Shown: positions 1 to 8,640, counted from the stretch's first letter. The stretch is 64,000 bases of DNA from Coneutiohabitans sp964457925 (GCA_964457925.1 CAYWGH010000018.1:1-64000), one strand, 5' to 3'. Translations and numbers: made by a program. Notes: generated by a model not told the origin, from the letters alone.

Positions 1-48
1 AGAACATCCGCCCCCCGTTTGTCAAGGGAGCGTAGAGGCCAAATGACC

Positions 49-2874
49 TTATTTCGTCAAAACCATTTTCTTCATCGCCGTGAACTTGGAGGTTTCCAGA
101 CGATAGAAGTAGATGCCGGAAGGCAGTTGATTACCCGCTTCATCCCGTCCATCCCACACCACGGTATGATAAGCCGCGGATTGGGAGCAATCAACCAAGC
201 GCCGCACTTCCTGGCCGAGCGCGGAGAAAATCACCAGCCGCACATGATCAGGCGAAGGCAATTGATAATTGATCGTGGTTTCGGGATTGAACGGATTGGG
301 ATAATTCTGCTGCAGCGCAAATTCTGTCGGCACACCGCTGCCGCGTTCTCCCACCGTGGTTACGGCAACCGGCAATTCCGCGGAGAACTGGCTTTGATTT
401 CCGGCGAAATCATAAGCCGACAAGCGATAATAGTACGTCGTGCCGCGCACGACGTCTGTGTCAACATAGCTGTTGTCGACCAGCGTCGCCAGCGGCGTCA
501 TGCCGGCGGGATTGAATCCTGCAGTGGTGCTGCGGTAGATCGCAAAATATTTGAAATCCGCATCAACCGGTTCGTCCCATTGCAACGCGACGGTATTCAC
601 CACCTGGCTGCCCACCACATTGCTGGGAGCAAAGGGTGCCAGGTTATCAACCGAGTAGCCGCTGTCGGGCGCGGTTTCATAAACCACACCGCGCGACTGG
701 CCGGAAATGAAGAACACGGACCAGTGCATGCCGTCTGCGGTGCTGTCATAAACCGTCGGTACCACCGTGCTATAAACTTCATAGCCTGAGGCCGGCAACC
801 AACCCACAAAATCCCAGGTTCCGGCTTGATTGACGACGTAGCGTTTGCCCACGTTGGCTTGCACACCTGCGGCAATCAAATCAGCTTTGGAGCCCAACTT
901 GATGCCCGTGGAGTTGGCGGCATCGTCAACCCGGCGCCAAATCGAGTAACCCGTCACCGCGTTGGTGGCTGCCGGGCTGTCGGCTGCGAATTTCGACCAC
1001 ATGATGCGAACTTGCTTGCCTTGATCATCAGGCACGTCTTTGATCATGCTGATGGCGCCTGCGCCAATATCGCCCGTAGTCAGCGTCGCAATGGAACGGC
1101 GCAACAAGGCAATGGCATAACCGGCATTGTGCGCGCCCAGGCTGCGATCTTCTTCAACGAAGAGGAAATTGTACCACGCCTTGGCCAGCGTCTGGCGGCG
1201 CGCGATTTCCTGCGGCGTCATGCTCGCGTCCCATTTGTAGTTTGCATTGACTTGCGCCGTAGTGGCACGCGGGGGCAGCAACTCGTCAAGATGATGCAGC
1301 AAGCCTTCGATCTCGTGGCGAGTGCTTTCAATAGTGCCGTCTTCGTCATAGTCGGCCTTGGCCATGATATCGTTGAACGACTTGATCGGACCGTGGCAGG
1401 TCTGGCATGCTTTGACATTCTCAATATCATCATTCGGATTATCGGGTGTGCCATTGTCATCTCTCATGGACCAGGTATGGCCGCCAATCTTGTCATGCCC
1501 CGGCTGGCCGGCTGCAGGTGTTTCCGACATATGGCAGGTCACGCAGGCGTCAACCACGGCATACTTGTGCCCCGAACTGCCGATGGGCACGCCATATTCC
1601 ACCGCATTTGAGCCGTCAACCATGTCGGCTTGATTGCTGTAATGCGGGCCAAAATGCGTGCTCAGATTGTTCGGGTTTTGGACGTAATCGGCAGCATCAC
1701 GGCGGCTGATATGGCATTGCATACAGACTTTGCCCATGCCGCCGTAGTTGACCACGGTCAGCGTATCGCCCAACTGTACATTATCCAACGAGCGTACCAT
1801 GTTCGGCAACTGTTCCGAACGGTGCGGATCATGGCAGACCGCGCAACTAATCTGCGAAAAGCCATTTGTCGGGCGGCTGTCAGGCGTTTTGGGATCGATT
1901 CTGCGAATAAATCCCCAACCGGAATGGCATTTGGCGCAGCCCGAAGAAGCCGGACGATTCGCCACGGATTCAAATTCGGGACTCAAGATACCATGCACGG
2001 AGTTTTTCCACTGTGAGCTGATGCGGTGATAAGGTTCTTCTTCATGGCAAACGCCACAAGCCGATTCATCCAGGCTCATCGCAATGCTGCTCTTAACGCC
2101 TTTGTGCTCGCTGCCCGGGCCGTGGCAGTTTTCGCATTGAATATTCGCACGCGCCGCCAACTTGGGATTGGTCGCCACCAAATTAGCATAGTTTCCCGGT
2201 TGCAACACCGCCGGGAACGTCCAACCCGTTTCGCGCGCGACGTCATCGAAACCATCGTTCACTGCCGAGGGGCTGTTATCAAAACCAACGGTATGGCATT
2301 CAATGCAGGATTCGTTGTAGTGAGCGCTAGCCAGGCCGTCGATCGCATTCTTGAACATAGTGGAATGCCCGGTTTTGGTCCACGCGTTGAAATTGGCAAA
2401 GTGACACAAACTACATTGCCCTTCCGCGGGATTGGAGGGTAGGCCGTCCATGCCGCCAACGCCGACAAATTTTGCGGAGGTTATGGTCACGGAACGGGGC
2501 GCACTTGTGCCCGCGGCAGTGGTAATCACCAACTGCACCGTAAATTTTCCGACCATGTCCGGTTTAAACGTCGTCTGCTTTTTGTTTGAACTGTCCAAAG
2601 CGGCAGTTGAGCCGGCCGGTCTCGCAGTCATCGTCCAGGCATAACTGGTGACAGCTGCGTTCAGGGAATCTCTTCCAACGAGATAAACCACTTGCCCCAC
2701 GCCCACCACAGACAGACCCGTGGAACGCGGGGAGGTCCAACCCAAGTCGTGAATCTCTTGTGGGCTGTAGCCTTCGATCTTGATGCTGGCGGTTTGCGCC
2801 CAAGCCGAGCCTGTGGCCAAGACCAGCATCACGACAACCGAGATGAAAATGTTTAATCCTAACAATCTCTTCAT
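49..2874 (-). CDS. Secreted nonahaem c-type cytochrome with PKD-like, FN3-like and T9SS-type C-terminal domains
   Basis: Predicted exported electron-transfer protein. A signal peptide (residues 1-29, ending SAWAQ) is followed by a PKD-like region (about 55-135). Nine CXXCH haem motifs follow between about residues 155 and 495: CSLCH, CIECH, CENCH, CGVCH, CAKCH, CAVCH, CMQCH, CVTCH and CQTCH. A fibronectin-III-like segment comes next, then a C-terminal domain of about 80 residues with 'QQNYPNPFNPETTINYQLP' and 'SGIYFYRLET'. Such tails are known from type IX secretion cargo and related FCB sorting signals. The ATG at 2874 is preferred over the GTG at 2880 because GGAGG lies 5 nt upstream. A surface or extracellular location is inferred. 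The redox partner is unknown; the multihaem operon at 5.7-10.6 kb is a candidate. Confidence 0.85.
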   Translation of the reverse strand: MKRLLGLNIFISVVVMLVLATGSAWAQTASIKIEGYSPQEIHDLGWTSPRSTGLSVVGVGQVVYLVGRDSLNAAVTSYAWTMTARPAGSTAALDSSNKKQTTFKPDMVGKFTVQLVITTAAGTSAPRSVTITSAKFVGVGGMDGLPSNPAEGQCSLCHFANFNAWTKTGHSTMFKNAIDGLASAHYNESCIECHTVGFDNSPSAVNDGFDDVARETGWTFPAVLQPGNYANLVATNPKLAARANIQCENCHGPGSEHKGVKSSIAMSLDESACGVCHEEEPYHRISSQWKNSVHGILSPEFESVANRPASSGCAKCHSGWGFIRRIDPKTPDSRPTNGFSQISCAVCHDPHRSEQLPNMVRSLDNVQLGDTLTVVNYGGMGKVCMQCHISRRDAADYVQNPNNLSTHFGPHYSNQADMVDGSNAVEYGVPIGSSGHKYAVVDACVTCHMSETPAAGQPGHDKIGGHTWSMRDDNGTPDNPNDDIENVKACQTCHGPIKSFNDIMAKADYDEDGTIESTRHEIEGLLHHLDELLPPRATTAQVNANYKWDASMTPQEIARRQTLAKAWYNFLFVEEDRSLGAHNAGYAIALLRRSIATLTTGDIGAGAISMIKDVPDDQGKQVRIMWSKFAADSPAATNAVTGYSIWRRVDDAANSTGIKLGSKADLIAAGVQANVGKRYVVNQAGTWDFVGWLPASGYEVYSTVVPTVYDSTADGMHWSVFFISGQSRGVVYETAPDSGYSVDNLAPFAPSNVVGSQVVNTVALQWDEPVDADFKYFAIYRSTTAGFNPAGMTPLATLVDNSYVDTDVVRGTTYYYRLSAYDFAGNQSQFSAELPVAVTTVGERGSGVPTEFALQQNYPNPFNPETTINYQLPSPDHVRLVIFSALGQEVRRLVDCSQSAAYHTVVWDGRDEAGNQLPSGIYFYRLETSKFTAMKKMVLTK

Positions 2875-2880
2875 AAACAC

Positions 2881-3150
2881 CTCCGATGCAACTTCTTAAC
2901 AAGTCAGCAGCAAGCCAAACAAACATTAATGACCAACCACACTTTTTGCTTCGCCACCTCCCTTCCTGCTCGTTTGTTTTTCATTTTGGAATTTTTGAGA
3001 CAAACACAGGCAACTGTTATACCTAAAAAATCACCATCCAAAGCCTTCTAAATCATTGGTTTTGTGTGTGCTTTTTTGAAGAAATCGGGCATTTTTTTCA
3101 GATTTGCGAAACCGTTGTGGATTTTTCTCAAATTGCAGAAAGTGCAAGCA
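2881..3150. other. Leader/intergenic region upstream of the nonahaem cytochrome
   Basis: This AT-rich stretch upstream of the cytochrome gene holds no convincing reading frame. It presumably carries the cytochrome promoter. I saw no -24/-12 element and no copy of the GGA-N8-TCC dyad found near the Rrf2 genes. Confidence 0.4.
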
Positions 3151-3238
3151 TCGCAGGCTGAACCTCTCGCAGGCTGTACCTCTCGCAGGCTAAACCTCTC
3201 GCTGGCTAAACCTCTCGCTGGCTGAGCTTGTCGAAGCC
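3151..3238. repeat. Tandem array of a 16-bp unit (about 5.5 copies)
   Basis: Units start at 3151, 3167, 3183, 3199, 3215 and 3231 (partial). The first reads TCGCAGGCTGAACCTC and later copies differ by one to four bases. The last full unit and the start of the next give GCTGAGCTTGTCGAAGCC, a sequence style common in dispersed intergenic repeats of many bacteria. The same unit builds the larger array at 3968-4340. The array ends just downstream of the stop codon of the receiver-like gene on the minus strand. Confidence 0.85.
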
Positions 3239-3242
3239 TGCT

Positions 3243-3617
3243 TCACTTACCCGATTGCAGAGCCGCCTGCAACACCTCACGCAACACTTGCGGGTCAATC
3301 GGGCGTTGGCAAAAGTAAAACACTCTTTGCTCACAGAACTTCGCGCCGGTGGCGTGATCAATAGAACCATCGTGCAGCACGATCAACGGAACTTTGGGGC
3401 GCAACTGGCGCACAAGCTGAATCCAGACCAGGTTGTCGGGATCTTCCCGGTCCCAATCAAAAATGGCGACAGCCACTTCTTCGTTCAGCAATTCCAACAA
3501 CCAGCTAGCCGCCCGGCTCTGCGCATGCGGCACAAGACGGAGCGCGTTGCCGAGTTGTTTGCAGGAATCAATCAAACTGCCATCACTGCTTTTGACCATT
3601 GCAACTGCTTCATGCAT
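3243..3617 (-). CDS. Stand-alone degenerate response-regulator receiver-like protein
   Basis: A protein of about 124 residues with the alternating strand/helix pattern of a CheY-like receiver. An acidic strand end (VAIFDWDRED, about residue 55) corresponds to the phosphoacceptor region. 'VPLIVLHD' resembles strand 4 and 'FYFCQRPIDPQVLREVLQ' resembles strand 5 and helix 5. The usual Lys of the K-P pair is Arg here, so phosphorylation may be lost or altered. The ATG at 3617 has GAGGG about 8 nt upstream; a GTG at 3635 would add six residues. The next gene upstream on this strand is a sigma-54 activator that lacks its own receiver. The two may cooperate, but a repeat array of about 370 bp separates them. 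Confidence 0.5.
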   Translation of the reverse strand: MHEAVAMVKSSDGSLIDSCKQLGNALRLVPHAQSRAASWLLELLNEEVAVAIFDWDREDPDNLVWIQLVRQLRPKVPLIVLHDGSIDHATGAKFCEQRVFYFCQRPIDPQVLREVLQAALQSGK

Positions 3618-3635
3618 GGCATTGCCCTCGGCCAC

Positions 3636-3967
3636 ACTAAGTATTGGAACTAGTAAAAATCATTTCAAATAGTGTTCCGCCCTTGAATGGATTTTAGTTC
3701 ACACGTATTGTGGCGATTTAAGCTATTGATTATAAATGCGCCGACAGAAAAGTTGAGAGATGAGGTCGAGATCGACGGAAACATCTACTGAGACGTTGAA
3801 GTCTCATCCAATTCATTTTGCTTTGACTAAAGCTTCTATTAATCAAACTATTTCGTCTTGTTTCAAAAAACAGGGGAGTGAGAAATCAATGTCTCAATCG
3901 GAGAGAAAATTGCGGAGAGAGGTCGGAACTGGCGTTCAGGCAGCCAGCACAAAAAACGATTCGTTCA
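3636..3967. other. Gene-free spacer
   Basis: No reading frame here has protein-like features on either strand. The region is AT-rich up to the second 16-bp repeat array. It could hold the promoter of the minus-strand receiver-like gene, but no clear element was recognised. Confidence 0.35.
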
Positions 3968-4340
3968 TCGCATGCTGAGCCTCTCGCTGGCTGAACTTGC
4001 CGAAGGCTGAGCCTGTCTCTGGCTGAACTTGCCGAAGGCTGNNNNNNNNNNNNNNNNNNNNNNNNNNNNNNNNNNNNNNNNNNNNNNNNNNNNNNNNNNN
4101 NNNNNNNNNNNNNNNNNNNNNNNNNNNNNNNNNNNNNNNNNCTCTGGCTGAACTTGCCGAAGGCTGAGCCTGTCTCTGGCTGAACTTGCCGAAGGCTGAG
4201 CCTGCCTCTGGCTGAACTTGCCGAAGGCTGAGCCTGCCTCTGGCTGAACTTGCCGAAGGCTGAGCCTGTCTCTGGCTGAACTTGCCGAAGGCTGAGCCTG
4301 TCTCTGGCTGAACTTGCCGAAGGCTGAGCCTGTCGAAGCC
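3968..4340. repeat. Tandem array of 16-bp units arranged as 32-bp higher-order repeat, interrupted by a scaffold gap
   Basis: Units are visible at 3968, 3984, 4000, 4016 and 4032, and again from about 4141 to 4340. Two alternating 16-mers, TCTCTGGCTGAACTTG and CCGAAGGCTGAGCCTG, form a 32-bp higher-order unit that recurs almost identically (for example starts at 4142 and 4174). It is the same basic unit as the array at 3151-3238. Any translation through this array is a repeat artefact, because 32 is not a multiple of 3. The array lies just downstream of the sigma-54 activator stop codon. Confidence 0.9.
4042..4141. other. Scaffold gap (100 N)
   Basis: One hundred consecutive N lie inside the tandem repeat. 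Repeat phase across the gap is not preserved: 4016 to 4141 is 125 bp, not a multiple of 16. The 100-N length is therefore a placeholder, and the true number of repeat copies is unknown. Confidence 0.95.
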
Positions 4341-4372
4341 AGCGCGTCACGATAGGCGCTAACGCGAAGGCT

Positions 4373-5365
4373 TCACGCGGTTTCAGAAGTGTCGCGCCAT
4401 TCATGCGCTTTTAAGCAGTGGCGATTCAGCAAGCGATGCAAATTGCGCCGGGTCATGCCCGATTCTGCGGCGATCTTGGTGACATTGCCCTGATGCTTCA
4501 CCAGCATTTCCAACAGATATTGGCGTTCGATCTGTTGAATAGCCATTTGCTTCGCCTCCACCAGCGAGAGCTTGCCGTTGTGCGTTTCCTGCATGTTTTG
4601 ATGCAGATGAGCCGGGAGATCAGCCAGGGTAATCAAATCGCTGTGCGCCAGGGTAATCGCGCGTTGCACGACATTTTCAAGCTCGCGGATGTTGCCTGGC
4701 CAGCGATAATGCTCGAAGCATTGCATCACGTCGTGATTAAAGCCGCGAATCCGTTTGGGGGAAAATTTCAAGGTTTCCTGCAAAAAATGGGTGGCCAGAG
4801 GCAGGATGTCTTCGCGCCGCTCGCGCAACGGTTGCAGATGAATGTTGATGACGTTCAAACGATAGTAAAAATCATCGCGCAATGCGCCGTTGGCGCGTGC
4901 GACTTCGGGATCGCGATTCGAAGCGGAAATCAAGCGCACATCGACTTGCACCAACTCATTGCCGCCGAGATGGCGAAGTTGTCTATCTTGCAAAACGCGC
5001 AACAGCTTTGCTTGCAATGAAACCGGCAGCTCGCAAACTTCATCGAGGAAAAACGTGCCGCCGTTGGCAAACTCCAGCAAACCCGGCTTGCGCTGCGTTG
5101 CGCCGGTGAACGCGCCTTTTTCATAGCCGAACAACTCGGCCTCGAACAGGGTTTCCGGAAAAGCGCTGCAATTCACCGGCACAAAAGCCTGCGACCGGCG
5201 TGCGCTGTGATTGTGAATGCTGCGCGCAATCAACTCTTTGCCGGTGCCGCTCTCACCGGTGATCAAAACATTGATATCGGTCGCGGCGACATTCTCGATT
5301 AGCTCAAAAACCCGCTGCATGGCCGCGCTTGCGCCGATAATCGTATCAAAGCGAGTTCTGCTCAT
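4373..5365 (-). CDS. Sigma-54-dependent transcriptional activator without N-terminal receiver
   Basis: NtrC-family activator made of the AAA+ domain and a DNA-binding domain. Walker A is GESGTGKE, the sigma-54 contact loop is GAFTGA, Walker B is GGTFFLDEV, and 'RWPGNIRELENVV' is the conserved distal motif. The C-terminus has a Fis-type helix-turn-helix ('GNVTKIAAESGMTRRNLHRLL'). The usual N-terminal receiver or sensor domain is absent, since the AAA+ domain begins within about 10 residues of the ATG at 5365. A GTG at 5398 would add 11 residues. A near-perfect sigma-54 promoter (5423-5437) lies just upstream, suggesting self-activation. Which promoters it controls is not known. Confidence 0.85.
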   Translation of the reverse strand: MSRTRFDTIIGASAAMQRVFELIENVAATDINVLITGESGTGKELIARSIHNHSARRSQAFVPVNCSAFPETLFEAELFGYEKGAFTGATQRKPGLLEFANGGTFFLDEVCELPVSLQAKLLRVLQDRQLRHLGGNELVQVDVRLISASNRDPEVARANGALRDDFYYRLNVINIHLQPLRERREDILPLATHFLQETLKFSPKRIRGFNHDVMQCFEHYRWPGNIRELENVVQRAITLAHSDLITLADLPAHLHQNMQETHNGKLSLVEAKQMAIQQIERQYLLEMLVKHQGNVTKIAAESGMTRRNLHRLLNRHCLKAHEWRDTSETA

Positions 5366-5422
5366 GGAACACGAAACGCTGGTTGACTGACATGACACCC
5401 ATATGATTTTTGTGCCGATGGC

Positions 5423-5437
5423 GCAAAGGAAGTGCCA
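5423..5437 (-). promoter_or_regulatory. Sigma-54 (-24/-12) promoter of the activator gene
   Basis: On the minus strand the sequence reads TGGCAC-TTCCT-TTGC, matching the sigma-54 consensus TGGCAC-N5-TTGC with GG and GC separated by 10 nt. Transcription would start near 5411, just ahead of the activator gene. Confidence 0.75.
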
Positions 5438-5726
5438 TTGACGGGAAAAATCATTCGGGGCTTTGCCATCGCATTATCAAATAGTTACGCTGCGCTTGGG
5501 CGGTCGGAATTTGCGCAGCATTCTCAGAAGCGGAAATCATGCCCCGTGTCATTCTCAGATTCGATAAATCAGGATTTTACGACACAGGTTCGACAAGCTG
5601 AAAACCTGAACCATCATAATCAGGCAGCATCAACCCTTAAAATTTTCAACCGATAGAAAAACGCCAGCAGATCAAAAAATGCTGGGTTCTCGCATCCATT
5701 GGAAATTGAAAAACCACGAGGAATAA
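5438..5726. other. Intergenic region downstream of the ABM-like gene
   Basis: No supported gene. A short hairpin (CCAGCA/TGCTGG, about 5664-5685) lies downstream of the minus-strand gene at 5727 and could help end transcription. It lacks a convincing U tract. Confidence 0.3.
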
Positions 5727-6011
5727 CTAATATTCTTTTGTTTCCACCACTTCGACGACGCGGACCTGAGGGCGCATCATGATCTTGCCCTCAACACGGC
5801 CCCACACGGTTCGCATGGCGGCGAGCAACGCCTCGGCTTGTTCCGCGGTATCGAATTCAAGATCGATCATCACGTAATTTGCCTCGTCTCGCGGCCGCAA
5901 GATCCGATAGCGGCGCACGCCCATTTTCTCCCGGCCCACCGGATCGCTGTCAAAAGCCTTCTTCCAACCCTCGAAGCTGGAAATGGCGTGTTCGATGCGC
6001 AGCATGAACAT
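5727..6011 (-). CDS. Small protein, possible dimeric alpha/beta-barrel (ABM/DABB-like) fold, function unknown
   Basis: A protein of 94 residues starting MFMLRIEHAISSFEGWKKAF. The pattern (IEHAISSFEGWKKAFDSDP, then YRILRP, then YVMIDLEFDTAEQAEALLAAM) resembles ferredoxin-like ABM/DABB small proteins. This is a pattern judgement, not a confirmed family. AGGTGG lies about 10 nt before the ATG at 6011; the longer upstream extension overlaps the preceding gene and is not supported. It is the last gene after the minus-strand multihaem cytochrome cluster, 178 bp from the NapC-like gene, so membership of that operon is uncertain. Confidence 0.55.
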   Translation of the reverse strand: MFMLRIEHAISSFEGWKKAFDSDPVGREKMGVRRYRILRPRDEANYVMIDLEFDTAEQAEALLAAMRTVWGRVEGKIMMRPQVRVVEVVETKEY

Positions 6012-6189
6012 TGTCGTTTGTCCACCTTTGAATAAATTCCAAACACTCAACTCGTTCGAGGAGGTCAGATGCTTCACCGAGCCTGCGAGACGCGCGAAAT
6101 ATGCCAAACGCTCTTGGTGTTTCGTTTGTGCAAAACCGATCTCAGGTTTGGGCGCCGACTCGTACGGATACTCGATGGCAACCTTACAG

Positions 6190-7710
6190 CTAGATTCCGG
6201 CAGCCACGCCATGGCATTCATGGCAACTGGTTTCTTTCCAGGCCTCGCCGATGTCGATGGGATGAATGAATTCCAAACCGCGCAAATTGGATTCTTGCAC
6301 TGTGGCATTATCGCCCTGCTCGATGATCAAGTGGCAGGCGTTGCAATCGCGCGTAATGGTTTTGCCCTCCGCGCTTTGGTGCAAACCGTCGTGGCAGCGG
6401 TAGCAGCCCGGGCTGAGGTAATGGCCAATGTGATCGGGATACGCGCGCCAACTCGATTTCATGTAGGGAAAATTGTTTTTGGCATAGACTTCTTGCACGC
6501 GCTGCACGGCATTGTCGATGGCCGCGCGTTTTTCCGCGGCGATTTCGGGATAATTAGTGTCATAAAAAGCGCGAATGGTGGAATCGATTGCGGCCAGCGC
6601 CGCTTCTTTGGTGGGATATTCGGGCGTAAGCGCTTCAACCGCGGTGGCCTTGATCGAGGGCAATGTCATGTCGATCAAGCCGTTGTTCATAATGGTATTC
6701 AGAGCAATGTTGGGCGCCTGAAAAATGTGCGAGGGCCGGTTATGGCAATCAATGCAATCCATCACGCGAATTTTTTTCGGGTCAAGGGCTGCTTCATCGA
6801 ACGAGGGATCAGAGCTGTACACCGTCACTTCGCCGTTGGCGTTGGTGGAGCGCACCCACGGAATGGTTTCGCGCGATTGGTCTGAGGCATAATACTCGAT
6901 TTTGTTGCTGATATTCATGTGCCAATGAATGCCCGAAGTATGCCCTTCCTCCGGATTGCCGCCGCCGATTTTGATCAAGAGGTTGTAGGCCCAGCGCGTG
7001 TTTCGTTCGTCTTTCATGAAATGCACGCGCTCGTCCTGCTTGTTGCCGAAAAATGCCTGCGGCCAGTGGCATTGCTCGCAGGTTTCGCGCGCCGGACGCA
7101 GGTTTTCGATGGGCGTGGCAATCGGCTTCGAATACTTCTTGAACAGCACGGAATAAACCTGATAAGCGCCGGAGAGTTTGGATTGCACATACCAGCCTGC
7201 GCCCGGGCCGACGTGACAACCCGTGCAGGTCACACGCGCGTGCGGCGAGTTTTGATAGGCGGTGTATTCCGGCTCCATAACCACGTGGCACGTGGTGCCG
7301 CAGAACTCCGTCGATTCGCTGAACTCGTAGGCTTGATAACTGCCCACGCCGGTGAAGAGCAGAAACAGGGTTGTGACCACGCCGACGATCATGGCCATGC
7401 GGCGATGGCGGGGCAGATTAAGATCGAAATGAGGCAGCGCCGGCGCTTGATCCGAATGCGCGCGCCGGCGATGTTCGCGCCACATGCCGATTGGAATGAG
7501 CAGCAATCCCAAAATCAGAAATGCCGGCAGAACGATATAGGTGAGAATGCCGAGATACGGAGAGGTGGTTTCGGCAAAAAAATCGAGCAAAAAGAAAAAC
7601 AAAATACAGCCAAACGCCACGGCAGCGAGGCCCGCGCCGGCTATGCTGATCGTGTTGTAAAATGAGCTGGGAAGTTTGCCGCTGTTCTCGCGGAGGTTTG
7701 CCATATTCAT
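6190..7710 (-). CDS. NapC/NirT-like membrane multihaem cytochrome c
   Basis: Likely quinol-oxidising membrane cytochrome of 506 residues. Two N-terminal membrane segments (about 20-45 and 52-75) are followed by a third anchor near residue 105-125 and a periplasmic haem domain. Six CX2CH motifs are visible (CTGCH, CEQCH, CIDCH, CYRCH, CNACH, CHECH). One unusual CX3CH motif, CGTTCH, stands at the position of the first NapC/NirT haem. 'ATPIENLRPARETCEQCHW' is typical of NapC/NirT relatives in metal reducers. The start at 7710 has AAGGAAA upstream. It follows the cytochrome b561-like gene by 56 bp. Inferred role: pass electrons from menaquinol to the periplasmic cytochromes encoded alongside. Confidence 0.85.
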   Translation of the reverse strand: MNMANLRENSGKLPSSFYNTISIAGAGLAAVAFGCILFFFLLDFFAETTSPYLGILTYIVLPAFLILGLLLIPIGMWREHRRRAHSDQAPALPHFDLNLPRHRRMAMIVGVVTTLFLLFTGVGSYQAYEFSESTEFCGTTCHVVMEPEYTAYQNSPHARVTCTGCHVGPGAGWYVQSKLSGAYQVYSVLFKKYSKPIATPIENLRPARETCEQCHWPQAFFGNKQDERVHFMKDERNTRWAYNLLIKIGGGNPEEGHTSGIHWHMNISNKIEYYASDQSRETIPWVRSTNANGEVTVYSSDPSFDEAALDPKKIRVMDCIDCHNRPSHIFQAPNIALNTIMNNGLIDMTLPSIKATAVEALTPEYPTKEAALAAIDSTIRAFYDTNYPEIAAEKRAAIDNAVQRVQEVYAKNNFPYMKSSWRAYPDHIGHYLSPGCYRCHDGLHQSAEGKTITRDCNACHLIIEQGDNATVQESNLRGLEFIHPIDIGEAWKETSCHECHGVAAGI

Positions 7711-7766
7711 TTTCCTTTCGAACCATCACTCGCTTTGCTTGCAGGCGGCGCCGCTCATGTCCTGGG

Positions 7767-8489
7767 TCATTTAGTCCTGGTTTCTTCGGATGCCTCTTCG
7801 GCTTCAGCTTGCGCACGCAGCCGCGCCAACTCACGCCCGTGTTCCCGTTCCATCTCGTGCTCCGACATCATGCCGTCGATCATGCTTTGGTTGAGCGGAT
7901 ACACTTCGGGATTGAAAATCACCCAATAAAAATGCCAGACAAATATCGCCAGGGTCGCCAGCCAGGCTTCATAAAGATGAATCACGGTGAACACTTCCAT
8001 CATCCACAAAGGAAAGATGCTGAGCGCAAAGGTTTCAAACCAGAGCAAGAATCCCGTCACCGCCATCACAATCGTGCCCCAGACCAGCGCCCAATACTCG
8101 AGTTTTTCCATGTATGAGAAGTGATCAAACTCCGGCGGCGCGTGGCGCTTGCCGCGCAGAAACTGTATATTCTGCCAGAAATCACGAAAATCCTGGCGTG
8201 TCGGCGACAATGCTTTGAGTTGGCTGCGCCCGCGCGCGCTAAAAAGGAGATACCCGGCATGAAAAAAACTCAACCCGGTAAACACCAATGCTGCCGCGCG
8301 ATGCAACCAGCCGCGAAACCCGAAATACTCTTCGAACACCAAAAACGGCCGCAGCCACGGGGCATCCGGGTACTTCAGCGCAAAGCCGGTGACGGCTAAA
8401 ATGCTGAAGGAAATGGCAAGGATCCAATGTTGCCAGCGTTCGACGCGCGTCCAGCGTAAATAATACTCTTTGTTGTTAGTGTTGCTCAT
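7767..8489 (-). CDS. Cytochrome b561 / formate dehydrogenase gamma-like di-haem membrane subunit
   Basis: Integral membrane protein of about 240 residues with four hydrophobic helices. Candidate haem-b ligands lie in 'RVERWQHWILAISF', 'GWLHRAAALVF', 'SFFHAGYLLF' and 'VFTVIHLYEAWLA'. 'RWTRVERWQHW' at the N-terminus is typical of the b561/FDH-gamma (Ni,Fe-hydrogenase cytochrome b) superfamily. The C-terminal 40 residues are a charged Glu/Arg-rich helix. The ATG at 8489 is chosen because the upstream extension translates an intergenic repeat. It lies between an 11-haem cytochrome and a NapC-like protein, suggesting a quinone-linked electron-transfer complex. The direction of electron flow cannot be read from sequence. 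Confidence 0.8.
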   Translation of the reverse strand: MSNTNNKEYYLRWTRVERWQHWILAISFSILAVTGFALKYPDAPWLRPFLVFEEYFGFRGWLHRAAALVFTGLSFFHAGYLLFSARGRSQLKALSPTRQDFRDFWQNIQFLRGKRHAPPEFDHFSYMEKLEYWALVWGTIVMAVTGFLLWFETFALSIFPLWMMEVFTVIHLYEAWLATLAIFVWHFYWVIFNPEVYPLNQSMIDGMMSEHEMEREHGRELARLRAQAEAEEASEETRTK

Positions 8490-8502
8490 AAAGATGGATG
8501 GT

Positions 8503-8625
8503 TGGAATTCTGGATTGCGGATTGTTGGATTATTCACTTACGGCATGCAGGGTTCACAGCGCTTGCCGTGAAACCAAGCCCGGGCGCTGCAACAATCCAA
8601 TTATCCCATCCCAAACCGCAATCAT
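8503..8625. repeat. Imperfect inverted repeat built from GGATTG/TTGGATT words
   Basis: The spacer between two cytochrome genes contains GGATTGCGGATTGTTGGATT on one side and CAACAATCCAATTATCCC...CCGCAATC on the other, forming an imperfect inverted repeat. Similar elements occur at 31918-32010, 45234-45312 and 46711-46803, always between genes. Confidence 0.5.
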
Positions 8626-8640
8626 TCGGGCATTCGGGCC

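Noticed and set aside
3151..4340. Possible CRISPR array
   Set aside because: The repeats are contiguous 16-bp units without unique spacers, and no cas genes are present.
3886..4404. Open frame with a 32-residue repeat running through the N gap
   Set aside because: It is a translation of the tandem 32-bp repeat; no start context and an unknown stretch inside.
5983..6885. Plus-strand open frame of 300 codons over the NapC-like gene
   Set aside because: Antisense to a clear multihaem cytochrome; no motif or signal in its translation.
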